6,199 bases of DNA from Candidatus Babelota bacterium (GCA_013290085.1 JABCYS010000057.1:1-6199), one strand, 5' to 3'; numbered from the stretch's first letter, positions 1-5,757 are shown. The notes: generated by a model from the letters alone, not told the origin. Numbers and translations: made by a program.

Positions 1-1251
1 GCCTGCCGATTCATTTTTGTTGAGCATCAGGCCACCAATAACCGTGGTTTGACCACTGCGCAAGGTAACTCTATTTTTGGTGCGGATAGTTTTTATAGCG
101 GGTGCTTCATAACCGACAGAACTTTCTACGACCGAAGAATCCTCCACCAAAATATCAAGGAGCACATTTTTTTTATCAGGACTTACCAACGGTTTCACGT
201 GCAAAATAGTTCCCACATCCTTGTACTGTACCGTTTGTACGTTGCGTACCTTTCCTTGCACCACATCTTCCACCATCGTTCGTATGGGAATACTTTTACC
301 AATTAAAATTTCTGCTTTTTCTTCATGCCCGGTCAACACTGACGGTTTTAAAAGAATTTTTGCTTTTGCTTCCGTCTCGGCAGCACGAAGCTCCGCAACA
401 ATGCGTCGCAGATTAAGATCAGGACCACCAATCACAAACGGTATGCGCACGGGAGTTGCACGCGCAAAGAGGTTGAGTGCGAAATGATCAGTAGGACCAT
501 CCTTGGATACGCCCGCACTCAACAACTTAAACTGTTTTGCTGATGCTTTGCGGTTGTAAAAACCAGACCAGTTAAAACCAAGTTGGTTTTCATATTTGTT
601 ATCAACCTCTGCAACAATCGCATCAATACGCACTTGCGGAATGGCACCATCAACTTCCTGTAAAAAGGCGGCAACCTCGTGCACCATGGGTGCTGGTGCG
701 CAGACAAAAACTTTTTTACTGGCGCTATCTAATGAACAGTAGGCAGCCTTGGAGGTTGTGGTGTTGGCAATCAAATGCCACATCTCATCAAGCTTGGCAC
801 GAAAATTTTCATCACAACGCACATGTTTTAAATGAAACACTTTTTTTATCATGGCAGGAGCTTGTTGCGTACTTTTAAGCAAGGAAAAGGCTTGGTCATA
901 CAGCATAATACGCCACATGCCCGACTGCTTAATCAAGGCAAGGCGCGGCGTATTACGGTTGCATAACATGGAGAGTACATCGCCAGCAGATTTATTTTTA
1001 AAATTTATTCTTCCTGCAGCCCCAGCAACTTGTGCATCAACAAAAAAATCCATGCCCGTGCTTATGCCAATTAATTCTATAACGTCTTGGATCGTACTTG
1101 GTTTTACATGCACGGTAACAGGACCGGACAGTGCCTTGTCCGTGAAAATAGTTTCGAGGTGGTTATGGATAGCAGCATCATCGGCAAATACTTCTGCAGA
1201 AAGATTGCTGCAACTAAGCAGGCAGAGGAGTGTTAAAAAAAAATGGATCAT
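1..1251 (-). CDS. pilQ: Type IV pilus / type II secretion secretin (PilQ-like), 3' end outside window
   Basis: This gene encodes the outer-membrane secretin ring through which a pilus, secreted protein or incoming DNA passes. Reading from 1251 gives 417 codons with no stop, so the gene continues past the left edge. Residues 1-19 form a hydrophobic signal sequence ending LSA, although no Lys or Arg precedes the core. Residues about 44-117 resemble the secretin N0/STN domain, and about 135-202 a NolW-type N1 domain ending in FLQEVD. From 206 (IPQVRIDAIVAEVDNKYENQ) through LGFNWSG the text matches the start of the secretin core, and TVIGGLML near 403-410 is a core strand motif. The LGDIPxLGxLF-type segment should lie just outside. 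No AMIN peptidoglycan-binding domain precedes N0, so it is shorter at the front than typical PilQ. The start is supported by AAGGAG at 1260-1265 (8-base spacer) and the ATGA overlap with pilP. Assignment to secretins is firm; pilus versus type II secretion is less certain. Confidence 0.88.
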   Translation of the reverse strand, partial: MIHFFLTLLCLLSCSNLSAEVFADDAAIHNHLETIFTDKALSGPVTVHVKPSTIQDVIELIGISTGMDFFVDAQVAGAAGRINFKNKSAGDVLSMLCNRNTPRLALIKQSGMWRIMLYDQAFSLLKSTQQAPAMIKKVFHLKHVRCDENFRAKLDEMWHLIANTTTSKAAYCSLDSASKKVFVCAPAPMVHEVAAFLQEVDGAIPQVRIDAIVAEVDNKYENQLGFNWSGFYNRKASAKQFKLLSAGVSKDGPTDHFALNLFARATPVRIPFVIGGPDLNLRRIVAELRAAETEAKAKILLKPSVLTGHEEKAEILIGKSIPIRTMVEDVVQGKVRNVQTVQYKDVGTILHVKPLVSPDKKNVLLDILVEDSSVVESSVGYEAPAIKTIRTKNRVTLRSGQTTVIGGLMLNKNESAG

Positions 1252-1625
1252 ACGATGAGCTCCTTGTATTCGCCAGTCGTGTGTTTGAGTTGCACAAGCG
1301 TAGGTGTAATTTTTTCAACTTTCCAACCAACACAAACTTCTTGCTGGGGGCGGACTATTTTTGTTTCATTGCGATGGGAGAGGAGTGCGTACGCCCCTTC
1401 TGAGCTCAATGAGACACCGTGTACTTCCCACGGCATTTCATGTTTTTTTATCTCAACTTTTTTTTCTACGCGTTTGGCAACAATAGAGACTTCCTTTTTC
1501 TTTTCTGCGACCCAGGAAAATGGGTCGCGATGCACAAAGCGAGGAGTTGTGAACTCTTTTTGAATGCCAGCTTTGCAGGTAAACGTGCTCACTAAAAAAA
1601 TACTAAGAAGTTTTTTTCCTATCAT
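1248..1625 (-). CDS. pilP: PilP-like periplasmic secretin-connector protein (GspC HR-domain type)
   Basis: The product has 125 residues. Residues 1-19 form a signal sequence or short membrane anchor (KK at 4-5, then a hydrophobic run). An RDPF motif follows at 33-36, equivalent to the R-(N/D)-P-F seen before the domain in PilP and GspC. A Lys/Glu-rich linker spans about 41-63. A small beta domain at about 65-124 (MPWEVHGVSLSS, then ALLSHRNETKIV and VGWKVEKITPTLVQL) follows the PilP/HR pattern. In known systems this domain docks on the secretin N0 domain and links it to the PilN-PilO inner-membrane complex. PilP is usually a lipoprotein, but Cys17 here follows TFT, a poor lipobox, so lipidation is doubtful. 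The start overlaps the end of pilO by 23 bases and has only a weak AGG at 8 bases. The stop overlaps the pilQ start as ATGA. Family call comes from motifs and gene order; a GspC-like anchor is the alternative. Confidence 0.7.
   Translation of the reverse strand: MIGKKLLSIFLVSTFTCKAGIQKEFTTPRFVHRDPFSWVAEKKKEVSIVAKRVEKKVEIKKHEMPWEVHGVSLSSEGAYALLSHRNETKIVRPQQEVCVGWKVEKITPTLVQLKHTTGEYKELIV
1260..1265 (-). promoter_or_regulatory. Ribosome binding site of pilQ, inside pilP
   Basis: The minus strand reads AAGGAG here, 8 bases before the ATG at 1251. It lies in the last codons of pilP. Together with the 4-base stop/start overlap, it indicates translational coupling of the two genes and fixes the pilQ start. 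Confidence 0.65.
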
Positions 1626-2190
1626 GTGGCGTGCCTATCACGTTGAAAATACAGTTGATGAGTAATTTGTTGTTCTGTTGTTTTTTGATAACCATGTGCT
1701 TGATACAAATGGGGTAATCATGAAGAGCCAGTGATTTTAAAAAGCGCTGAAGATTATCAAACGTTCCTGAAATCTGAAGCTCAACCGGGTGGACGGTGTA
1801 CCATTCTTTATCCTTCGGCTGTCCGGGAACGCAGGAAATAAGTTCTAGCCCTACTTCCAGAATCTTGGCCAATAAAATATTCGTGGTGTCATTGTGCTCG
1901 CTGTGTTCGTGCAAGCAGCTTGCTACCGTTGCATTAAGTTCTTTGGTAACACCTTCAAGTCTTTGAATGTCTTGGCGGATTGGCACGCATGAAGATTCTT
2001 GTTGGGTGAGATAGGCATGATCAAGTTGTAATGATGCTATGTTGTTGGTCAGTGGTGTGTAGAAAAAAATCCACCACACAAAAAAGAGTATCCCCACCAC
2101 AGCCAAGGTAGAGGCATACAGCCGATACAAAGGTATGGTCACCAGTACCGAATAGATTTTGTTATTACGCGGGATAAAGAAGAAGTTCAC
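1603..2190 (-). CDS. pilO: PilO-like inner-membrane pilus assembly protein
   Basis: The product has 195 residues. A cytoplasmic tail of about 24 residues leads to one transmembrane helix (about 26-44, rich in Val, Phe and Trp). A periplasmic predicted coiled coil follows at about 46-92. The C-terminal domain at about 105-186 contains VELQISGTFDNLQRFLKSLA (136-155), the hallmark beta-strand/helix signature of PilO, where the partner subunit packs against a ferredoxin-like fold. In known systems PilO pairs with PilN and recruits PilP to align the motor with the secretin. Here no pilN lies directly upstream, so PilO may form homodimers or have a distant partner. Five Cys residues (68, 92, 120, 161, 180) lie in the periplasmic part, which is unusual. 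The start is GTG, not ATG, supported by a strong AGGAGG at 2198-2203. The gene end overlaps pilP by 23 bases, so the two are surely co-transcribed. GspM is the alternative name. Confidence 0.78.
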   Translation of the reverse strand: MNFFFIPRNNKIYSVLVTIPLYRLYASTLAVVGILFFVWWIFFYTPLTNNIASLQLDHAYLTQQESSCVPIRQDIQRLEGVTKELNATVASCLHEHSEHNDTTNILLAKILEVGLELISCVPGQPKDKEWYTVHPVELQISGTFDNLQRFLKSLALHDYPICIKHMVIKKQQNNKLLINCIFNVIGTPHDRKKTS

Positions 2191-2197
2191 CCTACTT

Positions 2198-2203
2198 CCT
2201 CCT
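2198..2203 (-). promoter_or_regulatory. Strong ribosome binding site fixing the GTG start of pilO
   Basis: The minus strand reads AGGAGG here, 7 bases before the GTG at 2188-2190. It is a full match to the core Shine-Dalgarno sequence and the strongest site in the window. It lies in the 42-base gap after the M23 gene stop, which favours an operon in which pilO is translated at a high rate. Confidence 0.75.
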
Positions 2204-2232
2204 GCCTTTTGTGAGGTTAGAAGATTTTGTCG

Positions 2233-3438
2233 TTAAAAACTGTTTTTTGTCCACTGCATTGGATCAACCGCCACGGTATTAACTAACATTTCCCAATGCA
2301 AGTGATCACCGGTAGCAAATCCTGTTTTGCCCATGACGCCGATCGGGTTGCCCTTTTCAATGCGTTGACCAACATTAATGTTTGAAAAACTTTCAAGGTG
2401 ACAGTACATCGTACTTACACCGCAGCCATGATCAATCACAACCGTATTGCCAGTTTGTGCAAAACGATCTTTCAGCTTAATAACGCCATCTTGAGCTGCC
2501 CATATGATACTCTTTTTGCGAGCACCAAGGTCAACAGCCTTATGCATATAGCGACCTTTTTCGCGCGTTGTTCTGATGGTGCCAAAGTCGCAGGTCACGG
2601 TGGTCATATCAAGCGGCACGCAGAAAACTCCTTGCCATAATTTTTCTTGTGGTGAGTTTCTTGCGATGTCTTCAAGTTTAAGTTTGAGGTCTTGGGGGGT
2701 TAATCCACTTTCTTCTTCTTTTTTTATTGCTGCAGCATCAAACGTGAGCATCTGCTTTTTGAAAGGGTATGGAATAACTTGGAATTTGTTTTCAAGTGTT
2801 TGGCGAGCGCCAACCTTGTCTACAATATCAACAGATAAGAGGTACTCATTCGGGATTTCTTCACATGAGATTGGTATGAACGCTTCATACACAGAAGAAT
2901 GTACTGATTCTGGAACACAGTTAAATACTTTTGAAAGTGTTTTTACTTGAGCAAACTTGATCTCTTTGTTTGCTTGGAATTGAAGATGGAAGGTGCGGCC
3001 TTGGAAAACTTTCGGTTCACTCTCTTGGCGTACAAATGCTGCTTGCAACGGAACGTTGTCAACATTAAACACGCAATCTTCTACTGTTTTATTTTTGTGG
3101 TAGGTTCCATTAACCGCTTCTACGCGCAGCGTGTGTGGACCGTTGGAGAGAGCTTGTGAGCTGATAGTAAATGGATAATCGAAATCGCGGCGGTTAATTC
3201 TGAATTTATTAACGAGTGGTGCGTTATCAAGATATATAGAAATGTCTGATACTTTGTAACCATCAGATCCACTCAAAACACATTGCATATTGCCGGCATA
3301 AAATCCATCTCGTTCTAGACCACTGAGCTTTATGGCTGGACTGGAAGAATCAAAGAAGTAGTGGTAAGTGCGTAAACTAAGCCAACAAAATACAACAGCA
3401 CTCAAAACAAAAAAAACTCTCTTTCTGCGGAAAATCAT
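2233..3438 (-). CDS. Membrane-anchored M23 zinc endopeptidase with two Ig-like domains
   Basis: The product has 401 residues from the ATG at 3438 and is a periplasmic lytic peptidase of the LytM/M23 family, which cuts peptide cross-links in peptidoglycan. A positively charged start (RRKR) leads to a transmembrane or signal-anchor helix at about 7-22. Two beta-sandwich, Ig-like segments follow at about 33-127 and 130-222; the first has the ISIYLDN and GPHTLRVEA strands typical of such repeats. A helical linker at about 230-265 leads to the M23 domain at about 268-395. The zinc ligands and catalytic residues are all present: H299 and D303 (HKAVD), H347 (YCHL), and H379/H381 (HLH). The enzyme should therefore be active, not a degenerate EnvC/NlpD-type activator. 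Eight Cys residues fall in near-neighbour pairs. An ATG at 3450 gives four more residues but lacks a ribosome site; GAGGG lies 5 bases before 3438. It sits where pilM/pilN would usually be. Confidence 0.88.
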   Translation of the reverse strand: MIFRRKRVFFVLSAVVFCWLSLRTYHYFFDSSSPAIKLSGLERDGFYAGNMQCVLSGSDGYKVSDISIYLDNAPLVNKFRINRRDFDYPFTISSQALSNGPHTLRVEAVNGTYHKNKTVEDCVFNVDNVPLQAAFVRQESEPKVFQGRTFHLQFQANKEIKFAQVKTLSKVFNCVPESVHSSVYEAFIPISCEEIPNEYLLSVDIVDKVGARQTLENKFQVIPYPFKKQMLTFDAAAIKKEEESGLTPQDLKLKLEDIARNSPQEKLWQGVFCVPLDMTTVTCDFGTIRTTREKGRYMHKAVDLGARKKSIIWAAQDGVIKLKDRFAQTGNTVVIDHGCGVSTMYCHLESFSNINVGQRIEKGNPIGVMGKTGFATGDHLHWEMLVNTVAVDPMQWTKNSF

Positions 3439-3443
3439 GGTGG

Positions 3444-3448
3444 CCCTC
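3444..3448 (-). promoter_or_regulatory. Ribosome binding site deciding the M23 start
   Basis: The minus strand reads GAGGG, then CCACC, then the ATG at 3438. The site lies inside the five-codon extension that would follow from starting at the ATG at 3450, whose own upstream sequence is a T-run with no Shine-Dalgarno match. This favours the shorter protein. Confidence 0.6.
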
Positions 3449-3479
3449 ATAAAAAAATTATCTAAACAAAAGCCTTTTA

Positions 3480-3507
3480 AATATAAACAGTTTTCTTTGC
3501 ATGTAAA
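3480..3507 (-). promoter_or_regulatory. Putative promoter of the M23-pilOPQ unit
   Basis: On the minus strand TTTACA (3502-3507) and TATATT (3480-3485) are separated by 16 bases. Each matches the sigma-70 hexamer in five of six positions. The predicted start near 3473 leaves a leader of about 35 bases before the M23 ATG. No other good promoter is visible between the M23 gene and pilQ. This is a motif match only, in AT-rich DNA. Confidence 0.45.
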
Positions 3508-3614
3508 TCCAAAATGAGTTTTAAGGGGCAGCTTATGTCTAAAATGTTTTTTGACATATTGATAAGTAGAGGATGGGTCTCACAACAAAACATTATGATC
3601 AGACAAGACAAAAA

Positions 3615-3791
3615 CTATTCTTCCTCTAAATCAGCTAAGTCAGCCCCGAATTCAGCTAGATCAATTTTATTGTTAGCCTTTTGCTTCAGCGCTCTTTTAA
3701 GTTCTTGAACTATGGCTTTATTTTTTGGGTCAAAGAGCCAACGCTCTGCTTCCGGAATATCCTTTAATTTATCTTTTGGTGATTTGCCCAT
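3615..3791 (-). CDS. Small charged protein of 58 residues, possibly antitoxin-like
   Basis: This is a short reading frame starting at ATG 3791 and ending TAG at 3615. The product is hydrophilic: a Lys-rich start (MGKSPKDKLK), then EAERWLFDPKNKAIVQELKR (residues 14-33), a predicted amphipathic helix, and an acidic tail ending DLEEE. There is no signal peptide or membrane segment. AGG about 8 bases before the ATG is a modest ribosome site, and a promoter with a perfect TATAAT lies about 50 bases upstream. The pattern of WL followed by Asn, Lys and a helix recalls the C-terminal tail of Phd/YefM-like or RelB-like antitoxins, but I recognise no full family domain and no adjacent toxin gene. It stands alone, divergent from uvrC and followed by about 176 bases without a gene. 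The reading frame is credible from its start signals and composition; its function is unknown. Confidence 0.6.
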   Translation of the reverse strand: MGKSPKDKLKDIPEAERWLFDPKNKAIVQELKRALKQKANNKIDLAEFGADLADLEEE

Positions 3792-3838
3792 TTGCTTACC
3801 TATTTTTTAAGAAATAACCGATTCGGAAAACCATCCCC

Positions 3839-3868
3839 ATTATAGCCGACCTTTCCCCTGCCGATCAA
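3839..3868 (-). promoter_or_regulatory. Promoter of the 58-residue small gene
   Basis: On the minus strand TTGATC (3863-3868) lies 18 bases before a perfect TATAAT (3839-3844). The start would fall near 3832, leaving a leader of about 40 bases before the ATG at 3791. It fires away from the uvrC promoter, so the 152-base gap is a divergent promoter region. Confidence 0.5.
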
Positions 3869-3908
3869 AATATAGCCCTTTCTGGGAGAAACGTACCCTC
3901 AACCCCCT

Positions 3909-3937
3909 TTAACAAACCTCCTTTTAAAAGGTAAAAT
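3909..3937 (+). promoter_or_regulatory. uvrC promoter placing the start at the ATG (leaderless message)
   Basis: TTAACA (3909-3914) and TAAAAT (3932-3937) each match the sigma-70 hexamers in five of six positions and are separated by the ideal 17 bases. The start site, about 7 bases after the second box, coincides with the A of the uvrC ATG at 3944. The GAGG just before the ATG is only one base away, too close to act as a ribosome site. Hence the transcript may lack a leader. Confidence 0.5.
3920..3931. repeat. Perfect 12-base palindrome inside the uvrC promoter spacer
   Basis: CCTTTTAAAAGG is a perfect inverted repeat lying entirely between the two promoter hexamers, ending directly before TAAAAT. 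A palindrome in this place is a typical position for a repressor operator. It does not resemble the known LexA boxes. No binding protein can be named from the window. Confidence 0.5.
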
Positions 3938-3943
3938 AGAGGT

Positions 3944-5197
3944 ATGAAGAACAAACTACCCCTTATCCCCACATCCTCGGGCGTATACCTCTTTAAGAAC
4001 CTCAATAATGAGGTCATTTATATCGGTAAAGCCAAATCCTTACGCAAACGCGTAAGCACGTACTTTAAGGTCGATAGTGACCCCCGGATCGCCACGCTGG
4101 TGAGCGAAACTACCGACATAGGGACTATTACGACAAAAAATGAGACCGAGGCCCTCCTTCTCGAAGCCCTCCTAATTAAGGAAAAACAACCGAAATTCAA
4201 TATCCTCCTCAAGGACGGGCAGCCGTTTATCTACCTCCTCTTTACCCCAGAAAAACTTGAGCTTGTTCGTAACAAGAAAAAAAAGGGCGTCTATTTTGGC
4301 CCATTCTTGCAGAAAACCGACGCCCGTAGAGTGTTCGCTTATCTGATAAAAACGTTCAAATTAAAGTGGTGTACCAAAAAGATCGAGGGGGGTTGCCTTG
4401 ATTACCACCTGGAGATTTGTGCGGGTAACTGTACTGGTAAGATAAACCGTGGGGATTATCTTTTCCGGCTCGACCTGGCGATGCAGGCTTTACAGGGGGA
4501 CAAGAAAAAATTTATAGGAAGCATCAAAGACCAAATTTATGTGCACAACAAAGAACTGGCTTTTGAAAAATCACGCAACCTCCAGGAATATCTGGCCAAC
4601 TTTGAAACTATTTTTACAACCCTCACTACCCATTTTACGGAAAAGAAATATGCCAAAGATACAGTGATTGCCACCACGCCCACAACCTATACGCCGCGAA
4701 AAAATGAAACACTCGCCGCAGAGTTGCAAAACTTTTTAGGTTTAGAAAAACCAATACAGACCATTGATTGTTTTGATATATCCCACTTTCAAAGTAAGCA
4801 GCTGGTTGGTTCTTGTATCCGATTTACCAACGGTATCCCAGAAAAAAATAAATTTAGACGTTTTAAAATTAAGTCTCTTACCACACAAAATGATTACGCC
4901 GCGCTCCAAGAAATTGTTGCACGGCGCTACCGTACCGGCACTGATCTTCCAGATCTTATGCTCATTGATGGCGGCAAGGGACAACTGAGCGCTGTGCGCC
5001 ATTTATTTCCCACCACACCGTGCATCAGTCTTGCAAAAAGAGAAGAAACTATTTTTAGCGAACAATTTCCCAATGGCATAAAGCTTGATGTTAAAACAGA
5101 AACAGGCAAAGTTTTAATAGCACTGCGCGATTATGCGCATCATTTTGCCATCACCTATCATCGTTCGCGAAGAAAAAAGGAGGCAATCAGTGAATGA
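3944..5197 (+). CDS. uvrC: Compact UvrC, excinuclease ABC subunit C lacking the (HhH)2 domain
   Basis: UvrC makes both incisions around a lesion after UvrA and UvrB have loaded (nucleotide excision repair, cytoplasm). The product has 417 residues against about 600 in most bacteria. The N-terminal GIY-YIG nuclease (about 8-88) keeps Y15, Y26, K29, R36, E74 and N86, which make the 3' incision. Cys143, 151, 159 and 163 follow the UvrC Fe-S ligand pattern. A weak UVR-like helix pair (about 198-225) would bind UvrB. The RNase H-like domain (about 268-408) keeps the catalytic triad for the 5' incision: D278 in CFDISH, D342 in LIDGGKGQ and H406 in ITYHR. About 100 residues usual between UVR and CFDISH are missing, and the protein ends soon after the YHR segment, without the tandem helix-hairpin-helix DNA-binding domain. 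The gene stands alone with its own promoter. Family call is firm; the domain losses are read by comparison with remembered E. coli and Thermotoga UvrC. Confidence 0.95.
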   Translation: MKNKLPLIPTSSGVYLFKNLNNEVIYIGKAKSLRKRVSTYFKVDSDPRIATLVSETTDIGTITTKNETEALLLEALLIKEKQPKFNILLKDGQPFIYLLFTPEKLELVRNKKKKGVYFGPFLQKTDARRVFAYLIKTFKLKWCTKKIEGGCLDYHLEICAGNCTGKINRGDYLFRLDLAMQALQGDKKKFIGSIKDQIYVHNKELAFEKSRNLQEYLANFETIFTTLTTHFTEKKYAKDTVIATTPTTYTPRKNETLAAELQNFLGLEKPIQTIDCFDISHFQSKQLVGSCIRFTNGIPEKNKFRRFKIKSLTTQNDYAALQEIVARRYRTGTDLPDLMLIDGGKGQLSAVRHLFPTTPCISLAKREETIFSEQFPNGIKLDVKTETGKVLIALRDYAHHFAITYHRSRRKKEAISE

Positions 5198-5209
5198 GAA
5201 TCATTTTTT
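5193..5209 (+). terminator. Weak intrinsic terminator at the end of uvrC
   Basis: AATGA, loop GAA, TCATT form a 5-base-pair stem ending in a run of six T residues (5204-5209). The uvrC stop TGA (5195-5197) is inside the left arm. The stem is entirely AT-rich apart from one pair, so stability is low; the T-run and the position right after the coding end are what favour it. Confidence 0.35.
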
Positions 5210-5227
5210 GTAGCATATACGCCGCTA

Positions 5228-5668
5228 TCAGCGGGCACCAGCCTTACGCAATAGCCCTATAATATCCCCACGCTTTGACAGAACAGCAAATGTCAATGCT
5301 GTGGCACCATCATTCCTTGCAGCATTAACATTTGCACGTGCCGCAAGTAAGCTTTGTACAACCCCCACATATCCATGTGCAACAGCAATAATCAATGCCG
5401 TAGTACCACTGTTGTCTGTGGCATTAACATTTGCATGTGCCGCAAGCAAAAGTCGTACAACGGCCGCATGTCCTTTCTCAGAAGCCATTATTAATGCCGT
5501 GGTACCATCGTTACTTACAGCATTAGCATTTGCATGTGCAGCAAGTAAGTTTTGTACATCATCCGCACGCCCATCCATCGCAGCAGCAATCAATGCCGCA
5601 TCTCGAGGATTAATACCAAAAACGGTAGATGTCATACATAACAATCCAAGCAAATATTGTTTTTTCAT
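5228..5668 (-). CDS. Secreted ankyrin-repeat protein
   Basis: The product has 146 residues. Residues 1-18 (MKKQYLLGLLCMTSTVFG) are a clear Sec signal peptide, so it is exported to the periplasm or beyond. The rest is ankyrin repeats of 33 residues: about 21-53, 54-86, 87-119 and a capping repeat 120-146. Repeats two and three carry the G-TTAL, then LLAA-ANVNA consensus. Ankyrin repeats bind proteins; in host-associated bacteria exported ones often act on host targets, but no target can be inferred here. The ATG at 5668 is chosen because AAGGA lies 8 bases upstream and the signal peptide begins there; an ATG at 5746 would add 26 residues before the signal peptide and has no ribosome site. The gene converges on uvrC with a 30-base gap and diverges from clpB. 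No enzymatic domain is present. No terminator with a T-run follows its stop. Confidence 0.85.
   Translation of the reverse strand: MKKQYLLGLLCMTSTVFGINPRDAALIAAAMDGRADDVQNLLAAHANANAVSNDGTTALIMASEKGHAAVVRLLLAAHANVNATDNSGTTALIIAVAHGYVGVVQSLLAARANVNAARNDGATALTFAVLSKRGDIIGLLRKAGAR
5231..5608 (-). repeat. Tandem 99-base units coding ankyrin repeats
   Basis: A segment beginning GCATTA(A/G)CATTTGCA on the plus strand recurs at 5322, 5421 and 5520, exactly 99 bases apart, with few differences. The units encode the LLAA-AN-NA part of successive ankyrin repeats. Near-identity at the DNA level suggests recent duplication or gene conversion, and it makes the copy number liable to change by recombination. 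Confidence 0.8.
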
Positions 5669-5727
5669 TCGTGGTTCCTTAATTGTTTTTTTATGAACAC
5701 TATTTTTGTAAACAAATACAGAAAAGT

Positions 5728-5756
5728 ATCCTATCAGTCCGTTCATTTTTTTACAA
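5728..5756 (-). promoter_or_regulatory. Possible promoter of the ankyrin gene
   Basis: On the minus strand TTGTAA (5751-5756) and TAGGAT (5728-5733) are 17 bases apart, each matching four of six consensus bases. The start near 5721 would leave a leader of about 50 bases. It is the best-spaced pair I see, but weak. Confidence 0.25.
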
Positions 5757-5757
5757 T

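Noticed and set aside
49..1563. Several plus-strand reading frames opposite the pilus genes
   Set aside because: They lie antisense to the continuous secretin and PilP frames, have no ribosome sites and encode low-quality, Cys/His/Ser-rich text typical of shadow frames.
3476..3595. Minus-strand frame of about 38 codons starting with MFCCETHP
   Set aside because: No ribosome site, Cys-rich random-looking text, and it runs through the likely M23 promoter.
3514..3708. Plus-strand frame of 64 codons between the M23 gene and uvrC
   Set aside because: It overlaps the better-supported minus-strand small gene, has no promoter or ribosome site and ends in a Ser/Leu-rich antisense-like tail.
3841..3877. 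TATAGCC repeated 30 bases apart in the uvrC upstream region
   Set aside because: A seven-base repeat in a 152-base AT-rich promoter region is not significant; one copy overlaps the small-gene TATAAT box.
3944..5197. uvrC as a chimera, because the front half has more CCC/GGG codons than the rear
   Set aside because: My hand count gave roughly 45 versus 41 percent GC, a small difference, and the domains form a coherent UvrC.
5222..5234. Hairpin CCGCT-ATC-AGCGG at the end of the ankyrin gene
   Set aside because: The stem is perfect but only five pairs, overlaps the stop codon and has no T-run on either strand, so it is not supported as a terminator.
5301..5696. Plus-strand frame of 131 codons opposite the ankyrin gene
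   Set aside because: It is the antisense shadow of the ankyrin repeats; its apparent internal repetition follows from the 99-base units.
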